Source of the DNA: Betaproteobacteria bacterium
GTDB taxonomy: Bacteria; Pseudomonadota; Gammaproteobacteria; Burkholderiales; SG8-39
Assembly (NCBI GenBank): GCA_004297625.1
Contig: SCTY01000025.1
Location: 1 to 64,000 of the forward strand
DNA length: 64,000 nt
Direction of reading: 5' to 3'
Part shown: positions 41,550 through 50,029 of the stretch, piece after piece
Position numbering within the stretch: the stretch's first letter is position 1
How the letters are laid out: every line of letters starts with the position of its first letter
Translations under genes and position numbers: made by a program
Notes under the pieces: model-generated
Told to the model about the DNA's origin: nothing
Database searches by the model: none
Seen by the model: the letters and a program-made list of their open reading frames with translations, nothing else

Positions 41550-42451
41550 CGCGCCATCTCTCGCTTCGGGCCGCCCACCATCTGCCGGAAGCGCGCGAGC
41601 TCTTCCTCTTTCATGAAGACGGTGTGCTCGGGACCGGGATAGCTGCGCGAGCGCACGTCGTCGCGATAGTCGGTGAGGCCCTTTTCGATGATCGGCACGA
41701 GGTCGGTGTACATCTTGGAGTGGCGCGGTGTGTGCTTCTCGTAGAGGTGGAACAGATCCGAGCCGATTATATGCACGCCGTGCGCGCGGTTGCCGGCGCC
41801 GAGCGAAATCACCGGCACGGGCAGCGTCGCCGCGAGGTACTCGCACACTTCCGAAGTGGTGACCTCGCACATGATGGAGAAGCAGCCGGCGTCGACCATC
41901 GCCCAAGCGTCGTCGACCAGCTCTTTCGCGCGCTCCGCGGTCTTGCCCTGCGCGAAGAACCCGCCGAGCTGCGGCATGCGCATCGGCGTGATGCCGATAT
42001 GGCCCTGCACCGGGATGCCGGCCTTGACGATCGCCTCGATGTACTTGGCATGATGCTGGTTGCCTTCGCACTTCATCACCTCGGCGCCGCCCTGCGAGAC
42101 GTACTTCGCGGCGTTGTCGACCGCCTGCTGCGCCGACAGGTGGAAGCTCATGTAGGGCATGTCGACCATGCGCAGGCCGTATTTCGAGCCGCGCTTGACC
42201 GCCTGCGCCATGAACATCACCTCCTCGAACGACACCGAGGTCGTGTCCTCGTGCCCGAAGAGCACCATGCCGCCGGTGTCGGAGACGCAAAGAATGTCGA
42301 TGCCGACGCGGTCGGCGACGATCGCGGTCTCGTAGTCGTAGACCGCGAGCTGCACGATCGGCTCGCCTTTCTTCATCTTGTCCATCAGCGTCGGGATCGT
42401 GACCTTCTTGCGCGCCGGCTGGGACTGGGACGCGGGTTTCTGCTCTGCCAT
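41546..42451 (-). CDS. PanB-like ketopantoate hydroxymethyltransferase family enzyme
   Basis: The protein is 301 residues, longer than PanB (about 265) through an N-terminal extension (AEQKPASQSQPARKK) and a C-terminal tail. Metal and catalytic positions are conserved: Asp in CVSDTGGM, Asp in MVDMPYMSF, Glu in VMKCEGN, the GHIGITP motif and Glu in FSIMCEVTT. PanB uses methylene-tetrahydrofolate to add a hydroxymethyl group to a 2-oxoacid. Its place in a catabolic cluster with a GcvT-like gene suggests a C1-transfer role other than pantothenate synthesis. It starts a four-gene minus-strand unit. Confidence 0.88.
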   Translation of the reverse strand: MAEQKPASQSQPARKKVTIPTLMDKMKKGEPIVQLAVYDYETAIVADRVGIDILCVSDTGGMVLFGHEDTTSVSFEEVMFMAQAVKRGSKYGLRMVDMPYMSFHLSAQQAVDNAAKYVSQGGAEVMKCEGNQHHAKYIEAIVKAGIPVQGHIGITPMRMPQLGGFFAQGKTAERAKELVDDAWAMVDAGCFSIMCEVTTSEVCEYLAATLPVPVISLGAGNRAHGVHIIGSDLFHLYEKHTPRHSKMYTDLVPIIEKGLTDYRDDVRSRSYPGPEHTVFMKEEELARFRQMVGGPKREMAR

Positions 42452-42475
42452 GTTCTCCTCCTCGTTCAGGGATCA

Positions 42476-42496
42476 GCGTCTTGGATAGCAAGACGC
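42476..42496. promoter_or_regulatory. Stem-loop upstream of the PanB-like gene
   Basis: GCGTCTTG (42476-42483) and CAAGACGC (42489-42496) pair perfectly around GATAG, 25 nt before the PanB-like start. This is close enough to shape the leader of that mRNA. No T-run follows on the minus strand. Confidence 0.45.
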
Positions 42497-42549
42497 CAGA
42501 ACGATTGCAAGCCCCGGCGCGAGTCCTCAAGCAGCGGAACAGCGGCTTC

Positions 42550-42564
42550 GTTTCAGAACGAAAC
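42550..42564. promoter_or_regulatory. Cluster operator, copy D (GTTTC-N5-GAAAC)
   Basis: GTTTC-AGAAC-GAAAC, 99 nt upstream of the PanB-like start and 8 nt past the stop of the response-regulator gene. Confidence 0.6.
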
Positions 42565-42571
42565 CGCCATG

Positions 42572-43912
42572 TCAGCGCGAAACACTCTTGCGGCTGCGCC
42601 GCAGTCCCCATTGCCGGCGGCGCATCCACAGCGCCTTGCGGCCGATGCCGAGCATGCGCGCGAGCTCGGTCTCGGTGTGCGAATCCTGGAAGCGCTCGAT
42701 CACCTCGCGGATGTACTCCTCGATGGCGAGCGGACGCGCGCCGCCGAGAAGCGGCACGCTGGCGCGCACCATCGGCAGCGCGGGCGCCACTTCGGCGAGG
42801 TCGCGCCCGGTGAGCGTTTCGCTATCGGCGAGAATCACCGCGCGCTCGATCATGTTCTCGAGCTCGCGCACGTTGCCTGGCCACGGATAGTTGTCGACGA
42901 AGGCGGAGAACTCGGCATCGAAACCGGTGACGCGCTTGCCGAGCTTGCGCGCATAGCGCTCGGCGAAATGCCGCGCGAGCAGCTGCCGGTCGGGCCCGCG
43001 CTCGCGCACCGGAGGCAGCTGAATCGAGATCACGCTTAGCCGGTAGTAGAGGTCCCTGCGGAACTCGCCGCGCTCCATCGCGGCGGCGAGGTCGCGGTGC
43101 GTCGCGGCGATGAAGCGCACGTCGATGAGCTTTTCTTCGAGCAGCCGCAGCAGCTTGACCTGCAGCGCCGCCGGCAGCTCGGACACCTCGTCGAGGAACA
43201 GCGTGCCGCCCTCGGCCTCGCGGATCAGCCCTTCGGTCGGCTCGAGCGCGGCCGTGCCTCTCGCCTGGCCGAAGAGCTCGCGCTCGAGCGCATCGCGGGA
43301 CAGCGCACCGCAGTTGGCGACGACGAACGGCCGCTCGGCGCGCGGGCTCGCGTAGTGCAGCGCGGCCGCGACGAGCTCCTTGCCGGTGCCCGACTCTCCC
43401 GAGATCAGCACCGCCGCGTCCGAGGGTGCGCTCTTGCGCACCAGCTCGAGCACGCGGCGGAGCCCCGGGCTGTCGCCGATGATCGGCCACGGGCGGTACG
43501 CGCTCTTGAGGTTGCGCTTCAGAATGGCGTTTTCGCGCGCGATGAAGCGTTCCTTCAGCGCGCGCTCGACCGCATGCAGCAGCTCGTCGTTGTCGAAGGG
43601 CTTGATGATGTAGTCGACCGCTCCCGCGCGCAGTGCCGCGATCGCGCTCTCCATCGAGGAGTAGCTCGTGATCATGATGACCGGAAGCTCCGGGCGCAGG
43701 GTGCGGATGGCGCCGATCGCATCCAGCCCGGTGCCGTCCGGCAGCCTGAGGTCGGTGATCACCAGGTCGAAATCGGCGGCGCGCACGCGTGCAAGTCCCG
43801 CCTTGACGGTCGCCGCGCGCTCGGTCGCGTAGCCCTCGCGCGTGAACAGCAGCTCGATGACTTCGGCAAGCCCCGGGTCGTCGTCGATGACGAGAAGCCG
43901 CGCGCGCGTCAT
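42572..43912 (-). CDS. NtrC-family response regulator lacking the GAFTGA motif
   Basis: The protein is 446 residues from ATG 43912. It has a receiver domain with phospho-acceptor D54, and an AAA+ domain with Walker A SGESGTGKEL (171-180) and Walker B LFLDE. A C-terminal Fis-type helix-turn-helix reads TETELARMLGIGRKALWMRR. Where sigma-54 activators have GAFTGA, this reads GTAALE (219-224) and the loop is two residues shorter, so contact with sigma-54 is doubtful. It may act on sigma-70 promoters or as a repressor. Paired with the kinase upstream (ATGA overlap), it is the best candidate to bind the cluster palindromes. Confidence 0.92.
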   Translation of the reverse strand: MTRARLLVIDDDPGLAEVIELLFTREGYATERAATVKAGLARVRAADFDLVITDLRLPDGTGLDAIGAIRTLRPELPVIMITSYSSMESAIAALRAGAVDYIIKPFDNDELLHAVERALKERFIARENAILKRNLKSAYRPWPIIGDSPGLRRVLELVRKSAPSDAAVLISGESGTGKELVAAALHYASPRAERPFVVANCGALSRDALERELFGQARGTAALEPTEGLIREAEGGTLFLDEVSELPAALQVKLLRLLEEKLIDVRFIAATHRDLAAAMERGEFRRDLYYRLSVISIQLPPVRERGPDRQLLARHFAERYARKLGKRVTGFDAEFSAFVDNYPWPGNVRELENMIERAVILADSETLTGRDLAEVAPALPMVRASVPLLGGARPLAIEEYIREVIERFQDSHTETELARMLGIGRKALWMRRRQWGLRRSRKSVSR

Positions 43913-44622
43913 GGCTCTCGAGGAGAAAGCGGCAGGTCGATCTCGAAGCATGCGCCTCCTTGCGGGTGATTGACCGCGCGAATGCCGCCGCCGAGCTCCT
44001 GCACGAGCTCGTAGGTAATGGCGAGGCCGAGCCCGGTGCCTTGGCCGGCCTGCTTGGTGGTAAAGAACGGCTCGAACAGGCGCGCGAGATGCTCGGGCGG
44101 TATTCCGGGGCCGTGGTCGCGGATCGAGACGATCAGGCGCTTGCCGCCCTCGACGCGGCTTTGCGCCTCGATGCTTCCGCTTCCGTTCATCGCCTGCGCG
44201 GCGTTGAGCAGCACGTTGAAAAGGATCTCCTGCAGGCTGCCGGAGCGCGCGAGAACCGCCGCGCCCGGCGCGCCGGCGTACTGCACGTGCACTCCGGTGC
44301 CGGATGGGCTGTGGCGCAGCAGCGCCAGCGCCTCCTCCATGGCCGCATCGGCAGCCACGGGCACCAGCGTGTCGCTGCCGACGCGCGAGAAGTCGCCGAG
44401 TTTTTTCGTGATGGCGAGCACCCGCGCGATGTTGGCGCTGATCGAGGCGAGGCCTTTATCCATCGTCTCGGGCGTCACGCCGCGCTTGGACTGCAGGATC
44501 TGCAGCATCGAGCTCACCGCCGCGAGCGGGTTCGACACCTCATGGCAGACCGAGGCCACCATGAAGCCGAGCGCGGCGAGACGCTGCGTCTGCGCATTGA
44601 GGGTTTGCTTTTCTTCGCTCAT
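43909..44622 (-). CDS. Cytoplasmic sensor histidine kinase
   Basis: The protein is 237 residues, starting in ATGA overlap with the MFS gene. The dimerisation box is VASVCHEVSNPLAAV with phospho-acceptor H27, then N-box NVLLNAAQAM, DHGPGIP and GTGLGLAITYELV. There is no sensor or membrane domain, so the signal must be soluble or delivered by a partner. The adjacent MFS carrier is a possible sensor, by analogy with transporter-linked kinases. It phosphorylates the downstream regulator. Confidence 0.93.
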   Translation of the reverse strand: MSEEKQTLNAQTQRLAALGFMVASVCHEVSNPLAAVSSMLQILQSKRGVTPETMDKGLASISANIARVLAITKKLGDFSRVGSDTLVPVAADAAMEEALALLRHSPSGTGVHVQYAGAPGAAVLARSGSLQEILFNVLLNAAQAMNGSGSIEAQSRVEGGKRLIVSIRDHGPGIPPEHLARLFEPFFTTKQAGQGTGLGLAITYELVQELGGGIRAVNHPQGGACFEIDLPLSPREP

Positions 44623-45824
44623 ACCGCGGGACGCAGCAGCGGACGCTCGATCGCGCGCTCGTCGATCGGGACGCACAACCCCGCCGCTATTACCGACAAC
44701 GCGATCGCGGCGAGCCATACCGGCAGGTAGGAGCCGGTGAGGTCGAACGCCGCGCCGCCCGCCCAGGCGCCGAGGAAGGCGCCCAGCTGGTGGCCGAGAA
44801 ACGCGAGCGAGAACAGCGTCGACAGGTACTGCACGCCGAAGATCTGGCCGACGAGCGAGTTGGTGAGCGGCACGGTGCCGAGCCAGGTGAAGCCGAGGAC
44901 GGCGGCGAAAAGGTACGCGCCCGCCGCGGTCGGCGGCGCCGAAACGAACACCGCGATGGCCACGGCGCGGATCACGTAGATCCAGGCGAGCAGCCATTTC
45001 TTGCTGTAGCGGCCGCCCAGCGCGCCGGCGCAGAAGGAGCCGGCGATGTTGAAAAGCCCGATGGTCGCGAGCGCGCTCATGCCCTGAACCGGAGTCAGGC
45101 CGCGGTCGACGAGGTAGGCGGGCAGGTGCGTCATGATGAAAATCGTCTGGAACCCGCAGACGAAGAAACTGGCGGTCAGGAACCAGAAGCCGCGGTGCGC
45201 GATCGCTTCTCCGAGCGCCGCGCCGATCGGCTGTCCTTCCGCTTCGCTGGACGAGCGCCCGGCGAGCGCCGCGCCGAGCGGAATCATGAGAAACGCAGCC
45301 GCGCCGAGCGCAAGCAGCGCGTTCTGCCAGCCGAAGGCGGAAATCATCGCCTGGCCAGCCGGCAGCATGGCGAACTGGCCGAAGGAGCCGCAGGCGCCGG
45401 CGATTCCCACCGCCATGCTTCTTTTCTCGGCCGGGAACGCGCGCGCGACCACCGCGAGCACGACGCCGAAGCCGGTACTCGCCAGCCCGAGCCCTACGAG
45501 CAGGCCGGCGGCGAAATCGAAAGCGAGGGTGCGGCCGGAATACGCCATCGCCCAAAGGCCCAACCCGTAAGCGAGTCCGCCGGCGACGAGCACGCGGCCC
45601 GCGCCGGCGCGGTCCGCGATCGCGCCGGCGAACGGCATGGCGAGCCCCCAGACGAGATTCTGCAAGGCGATCGCGAATGAAAAGACTTCCCGGCCCCAGC
45701 CGAGATCGAACGACATCGGGCGCAGGAAGAGCCCGAAGCTCTGGCGCGTGCCCAACGCGAGCATCAAGACGAGCCCGCCACAGGCGAGCACCACCGCTGG
45801 ACTGCGCCAACCTCGATGCTTCAC
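44619..45824 (-). CDS. MFS transporter, OxlT/monocarboxylate-like
   Basis: The protein is 401 residues from GTG 45824, preceded by GAGGAGGAG; starts further upstream precede the ribosome site. There are twelve hydrophobic segments, an MFS loop 2-3 motif (GAIADRAGAGRVLVAG) and GTRQSFGLFLRPM in helix 1, typical of OxlT-like organic anion carriers. It is coupled to the two-component genes. It could import a sulfonate or carboxylate, or export a product. It follows aprA by 56 nt on the same strand. Confidence 0.88.
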   Translation of the reverse strand: MKHRGWRSPAVVLACGGLVLMLALGTRQSFGLFLRPMSFDLGWGREVFSFAIALQNLVWGLAMPFAGAIADRAGAGRVLVAGGLAYGLGLWAMAYSGRTLAFDFAAGLLVGLGLASTGFGVVLAVVARAFPAEKRSMAVGIAGACGSFGQFAMLPAGQAMISAFGWQNALLALGAAAFLMIPLGAALAGRSSSEAEGQPIGAALGEAIAHRGFWFLTASFFVCGFQTIFIMTHLPAYLVDRGLTPVQGMSALATIGLFNIAGSFCAGALGGRYSKKWLLAWIYVIRAVAIAVFVSAPPTAAGAYLFAAVLGFTWLGTVPLTNSLVGQIFGVQYLSTLFSLAFLGHQLGAFLGAWAGGAAFDLTGSYLPVWLAAIALSVIAAGLCVPIDERAIERPLLRPAV

Positions 45825-45880
45825 GGGCACTCCTCCTCGGACGGTATGGTGTCCGACAAGGACCGGCCGGCGCAACTACC

Positions 45881-47740
45881 TCACGCGGCGCGCGGCAGGA
45901 GCAATTCGAACCCCGGGACGATGCGGTGCACGGGCAGCTTGGACATTTCCCACTCCCGCGTCCGCGGGTCGTACTGCGATCCGGTGAAGCAATGCCACTC
46001 GGCGTCGTCCAGCTTCGGGTAATCGCCGCGGTAGTAGTAGCCCGGCCAGCGCGTTTCCTTCCTGAAGAGCGTGTGCCGGGCGACCGACTCGGCGGTGAGG
46101 ACCCGGTGCTGGAGCTCCCATGCGCGCTGCAGCTGGTGCAGGTCCTCGGCGCCGATGTGCTCGAAATCCTCCTGCAGCATGGCGAGCAGCTCGAGCCCGC
46201 GGTTGAGCAGGTTCTCGCTCGTCACGTAGAACATGCTGTAGCCGCCGACGTACTCGTCCATGATCTTCTCGAGCCTCTGGAGGCCCTGGAGCGGCGATAT
46301 GTAGCCCGGTGCCACGGTTCCGGCGACGATCTCGTTGCGCATCACCCGGTAGGTTTCCAGCGGCTTGTACACGACTTCCCGCAGCTGCTTGACGTACTCG
46401 TCGTCCACCTCCGGCGCTTCGGCTTTGCGGTCCATGACGTACTTGACGGCGGCTTTGCCGGCGAGCCTTCCCTCGGTAAACGAACCGGCGGAGAACTTGT
46501 GCGCCGAACCGCCGATGGTGTCGCCGGCGCCGAAGAGCCCCTGCACGGTGGTCATCCGGTTGTAGCCCCACTGGTAATCCGCCGGCGCGCAATCTTCCGG
46601 GCCGCTTGCCCAGGCGCCGGAGCACGTGGCGTGAGACCCCATGATGTAGGGCTCCGAGGTGGTCAGCTCGGAAGGCTTCTCCTTGGGATCGATGTTCTGC
46701 GACGCCCACACGACCGCCTGCCCGATCGTCATGTCGAGGAAGTCCTCCCAGCCGAGCTCCTCCTTTTCCTTGGTGTCGAGCACGTGCTGCGTATGCATGT
46801 AGATCGGGCCCTTGCCGGCCTTGATCTCCTCCAGCATCGCGTGGTTGCGCAGGCAGGTCGGCATCGGCTGGATGTCCACGTAGTGGCCCACGCGCGCCTT
46901 GATCTCGGGATAGCGATCCTTCTCGTAGAACTCGCCCGCGGCGTTCGTCGCGTGCGACTTGAGGAGCAGGAACCAGGCGCCGACCGGCCCGTAGCCGTCC
47001 TTGAAGCGCGTGAGGACGATCTTGTTCTCCATCTGCGTCATCGTGGCGCCGGTCGGAATGAGAAGACCGTAAGCCGAAGCCGTGCTCCAGGGCGCATACC
47101 AGGTGCGGCCCATGCCCTCGCCCACCGCTCTCGGCCGGTAGATGTGCGAGCCGCCGCCGGCGCCTACGATCACCGCCTTCGCCCGGAAGACGTAGAAATC
47201 GCCGTTGCGCACGTTGAAGCCGACGGCGCCCGCGATGCGGTTAGGCCGGGTCTTGTCCATCACAAGGTGCGTCACCATGATCCGGTTGTAGACCTCGGTG
47301 ACGGACTTGCGCGCGGCCTCGGCGACGAGCGGCTTGTAGCTCTCGCCGTGGATCATGATCTGCCACTTGCCTTCCCTCATGTAGCGGCCGTTGGCGTTCT
47401 TGAGGATCGGCAAGCCCCACTCTTCGAATTTGTGCACGGTGGAGTCCACGTGCCGGGCGATGTCGTACACGAGGTCTTCGCGCACCAGGCCCATCAGGTC
47501 GCCGCGCGCGTACTTGACGAAGTCCTCGGGCTGGTTTTCGCCCCACTGCATGCCCATGTAGCAGTTGATCGCCGAGAGGCCCTGCGCCACGGCGCCGCTT
47601 CTCTCGACGTTCGCTTTTTCGACCAGGACGATCTTGAGGTCGCGGCCCCAGTAGCGCGATTCGTACGCGGCGCCGCAGCCGCCAAAGCCGCCGCCCACGA
47701 TCAGAATGTCCGAGTCGACGAACCGGGTTCTTCTTGCCAT
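45881..47740 (-). CDS. aprA: Adenylylsulfate reductase alpha subunit
   Basis: The protein is 619 residues, an FAD-binding flavoprotein of the fumarate-reductase type. The dinucleotide motif is DILIVGGGFGGCGAAYE, and APS-reductase hallmarks include WGLPILKNANGRYMREGKWQ and YMHTQHVLDTKE. In sulfur oxidisers it runs in reverse, joining sulfite and AMP to APS with release of two electrons. It is the last of aprM-B-A, separated from aprB by 4 nt. It offers a cytoplasmic route for sulfite freed from a sulfonate. Confidence 0.96.
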   Translation of the reverse strand: MARRTRFVDSDILIVGGGFGGCGAAYESRYWGRDLKIVLVEKANVERSGAVAQGLSAINCYMGMQWGENQPEDFVKYARGDLMGLVREDLVYDIARHVDSTVHKFEEWGLPILKNANGRYMREGKWQIMIHGESYKPLVAEAARKSVTEVYNRIMVTHLVMDKTRPNRIAGAVGFNVRNGDFYVFRAKAVIVGAGGGSHIYRPRAVGEGMGRTWYAPWSTASAYGLLIPTGATMTQMENKIVLTRFKDGYGPVGAWFLLLKSHATNAAGEFYEKDRYPEIKARVGHYVDIQPMPTCLRNHAMLEEIKAGKGPIYMHTQHVLDTKEKEELGWEDFLDMTIGQAVVWASQNIDPKEKPSELTTSEPYIMGSHATCSGAWASGPEDCAPADYQWGYNRMTTVQGLFGAGDTIGGSAHKFSAGSFTEGRLAGKAAVKYVMDRKAEAPEVDDEYVKQLREVVYKPLETYRVMRNEIVAGTVAPGYISPLQGLQRLEKIMDEYVGGYSMFYVTSENLLNRGLELLAMLQEDFEHIGAEDLHQLQRAWELQHRVLTAESVARHTLFRKETRWPGYYYRGDYPKLDDAEWHCFTGSQYDPRTREWEMSKLPVHRIVPGFELLLPRAA

Positions 47741-47744
47741 GGCG

Positions 47745-48185
47745 TTACACCTTCCTGACGGTGGGAAGCGCGTCGATGTGCAGCGCTTCGGGTTCGTGCG
47801 AAAGCAGCGGCGAGCCGAGCGCGCTCAAGTCGGGCTGCGGGTGATCCTGCGCGGCCTTGATCGAGCCCCAGGGCGTGGTGCGGATCGGGAAGGTGAATTC
47901 CTTGATCCGGCCGTCGCGGTAGCGGATCTTCCAGGAGATCGATCCTTTTTCCGGCTCGCGCAGCACTCTGACCTTGTGGCCGAGCGGCGCGAAGTCCGCG
48001 TAGCCGCGCACGTCGATGGCGTGCTGCTGGCAGGCCTTCACGCAGGAGTAGCACTCCCAGCAGAAATTGGGCTCGACGTTGTAGGAGCGCCGGTACACGG
48101 GGTCGATGTGCATGATGTCGGAGGGGCAGATGTCCACGCAGTCGCCGCAGCCGTCGCATCGCGTCATGTCGGTGTAGGTCGGCAT
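47745..48185 (-). CDS. aprB: Adenylylsulfate reductase beta subunit, two 4Fe-4S clusters
   Basis: The protein is 146 residues from ATG 48185. Cluster ligands are C10-x2-C13-x2-C16-x3-C20 and C42-x2-C45-x2-C48-x3-C52. A C-terminal tail (RIKEFTFPIRTTPWGS onward) wraps around AprA in known structures. It passes electrons between AprA and the membrane partner. It lies 2 nt after aprM. A longer frame on this strand (to 48650) overlaps aprM and is rejected. Confidence 0.96.
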   Translation of the reverse strand: MPTYTDMTRCDGCGDCVDICPSDIMHIDPVYRRSYNVEPNFCWECYSCVKACQQHAIDVRGYADFAPLGHKVRVLREPEKGSISWKIRYRDGRIKEFTFPIRTTPWGSIKAAQDHPQPDLSALGSPLLSHEPEALHIDALPTVRKV

Positions 48186-48187
48186 CG

Positions 48188-48907
48188 CTAGGTCCTGACG
48201 ATGAAGTTCTCGGTGGCCGGAGTGGGCAGATCGGAGGAGCCGTTCGCTTCCTCGACCCTTCTCTGGAAGGCGACTGCCGGCTTGTAGAACATGTGGCCGA
48301 GCTTCGACCACGGCACCGCAACGAAAAGCAGCGTCGTGAAGAAGAGGTAGATCCAGAACACGATGCGATTCGACGTCGCCTGCCATGCGAGCGCGAAGAC
48401 GATGCTCGCGAGCAGCGGGCCGATGAAGAGATCGGCGCGCCCGAGGCTGAAGGGCGAAGCGCCGTCGTAGGCGACGTTGACGCGCAGGAAGAAGAAGAAC
48501 CACAGGCCGCCGGCGAGGATCATGAGTGCGCTGACGGTCCATAAGGTCGGCAAAGACGTAAAACTTGCCCCGAACACCATCGCGACGGTGCTGATGAGGT
48601 AGATAACGAAGCCATACATCATCAGCAGGTGCGAGGCGCGTCTCGGCCACTTGCAGAACTCGCCCGATACGGCGGCTTCCGCGACCGTCTCGAGCGCGAG
48701 CGACAGCGTTTCGCCGCCGCTCAGCGGTCGCTTCGCCCGGGCTTGTGAGGCTTCCCTGCGCAGCGCGAAGAACTTCCCGCTGCCCTTGTGGTAGACGTCG
48801 AACAAGGTGCCGGCGAGCACCGCAAGCGCCATCAGTACTACGTAGACCTGCATGAAGCTCGCGGGCAAAAAGTCGGCCAGTCCCGCGAATGGGTTGCTGG
48901 TGAACAT
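48188..48907 (-). CDS. aprM: Membrane anchor of APS reductase
   Basis: The protein is 239 residues from ATG 48907, with GAGGAGG 10-12 nt upstream. There are five or six membrane helices, including SFMQVYVVLMALAVLAGTLF and SLPTLWTVSALMILAGG, and a basic loop with SHLLMMYGF. AprM replaces the QmoABC complex in one lineage of sulfur oxidisers and links APS reductase to the quinone pool. It is the first gene of a possibly very long minus-strand unit that runs down to 39455. Confidence 0.9.
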   Translation of the reverse strand: MFTSNPFAGLADFLPASFMQVYVVLMALAVLAGTLFDVYHKGSGKFFALRREASQARAKRPLSGGETLSLALETVAEAAVSGEFCKWPRRASHLLMMYGFVIYLISTVAMVFGASFTSLPTLWTVSALMILAGGLWFFFFLRVNVAYDGASPFSLGRADLFIGPLLASIVFALAWQATSNRIVFWIYLFFTTLLFVAVPWSKLGHMFYKPAVAFQRRVEEANGSSDLPTPATENFIVRT

Positions 48908-49024
48908 CTTGGTTCGTACCTCCTCGCCGGCGATTTTACGGAGCGGCGTCCGCGGGAGCACAAAAAAACGCTATGCGGCCATAGAGCGGGCGAATGCAGG
49001 CACGCAAATCGCAAGAGCGCGGAC

Positions 49025-50029
49025 ATGAGGCTCAAGACGGTCTGGTCGCTCGCGCTGCAGGCAGTCCACGCCTGGATCGACGACTACGCCCCGAGCATGG
49101 GGGCGGCGCTGTCGTACTACACGCTGTTTTCCATCGCCCCGCTGCTGTTGATCGTCACCGCGCTCGCCGGAATGGTCTTCGGCGACGCCGCAGCGCGCGG
49201 CGAGATCTTCGGCCAGTTGCGCGACCTGATGGGCGACCAGGGAGCGGCCGCCGTCGAAAGGCTGCTACAGAGCGCTCACCGGCCGCAGGGCGGCCTCATC
49301 GCGACGGCGACCGGAGTAACCATGCTGCTCGCCGGCGCGACCAGCGTCTTCGGCGAGCTGCAGAACGCGCTCGACCGGATCTGGCGGGCGCCTGCGCGCC
49401 AGAAAGCCTCGGGCTGGTGGTACCTGGTGCACGCGCGGCTGATGTCCTTCGGCATGATCCTCGGCATCGCGTTCCTGCTCATGGTTTCGCTCGTCGTGAG
49501 CGCGCTGCTCTCGGCGCTGGGCAAGCTGTGGGGCCCGGCTTTCGCGGGCTGGGAGACCTTGGCGCACGGCATCGACATCCTGACGAGCTTCGGCATCGTC
49601 ACGCTGCTCTTCGCGATGATCTACAAGATCATCCCGAGGGTCAGGGTCGCCTGGCGCGACGTGTGGATCGGCGCGGCGGTGACCTCGGCGCTCTTCGCCG
49701 TCGGCAAGTTCGCGATCGGCCTGTACCTCGGCAAGAGCAGCGTGGCGTCGGCTTTCGGCGCCGCGGGCTCGCTCGCGGTGATGATGCTTTGGGTGTACTA
49801 CTCGGCGCAGATTTTCCTGCTCGGCGCCGAGTTCACCTGGGTCTACGCGCATACCTACGGTTCGCGCAGAGGCAAGCCGCAGCCGGCGCCGGTAATCCGG
49901 CGTTCCGAGGCGGCGCCAGCCGCAGCGGGAACGATCGAGAAGCTGAAAAGAAGGCCCGTGCTCGCGTTCGGCGTCGCCGCCGCGCTCGGCGTCGCCGCGG
50001 GACTGGCAAAAAACCTTCTTAAACGCTAA
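49025..50029 (+). CDS. YihY/UPF0761 (BrkB-like) membrane protein
   Basis: The protein is 334 residues from ATG 49025; frames starting upstream cross the aprM promoter region. The family pattern YAPSMGAALSYYTLFSIAPLLL is followed by five further membrane segments and the conserved AAGSLAVMMLWVYYSAQIFLLGAEFTWVYA. A long polar tail with a last hydrophobic stretch (VLAFGVAAALGVAAGLA) is unusual and looks like a DUF883-type end. The function of the family is unknown. The 3' end overlaps the convergent regulator gene by 11 nt. Confidence 0.9.
   Translation: MRLKTVWSLALQAVHAWIDDYAPSMGAALSYYTLFSIAPLLLIVTALAGMVFGDAAARGEIFGQLRDLMGDQGAAAVERLLQSAHRPQGGLIATATGVTMLLAGATSVFGELQNALDRIWRAPARQKASGWWYLVHARLMSFGMILGIAFLLMVSLVVSALLSALGKLWGPAFAGWETLAHGIDILTSFGIVTLLFAMIYKIIPRVRVAWRDVWIGAAVTSALFAVGKFAIGLYLGKSSVASAFGAAGSLAVMMLWVYYSAQIFLLGAEFTWVYAHTYGSRRGKPQPAPVIRRSEAAPAAAGTIEKLKRRPVLAFGVAAALGVAAGLAKNLLKR

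Noticed and set aside
42510..42530. Possible sigma-54 site before the PanB-like gene on the minus strand (TCGCGC...TTGC)
   Set aside because: The essential GG at -24 reads CG, and the local regulator lacks GAFTGA.
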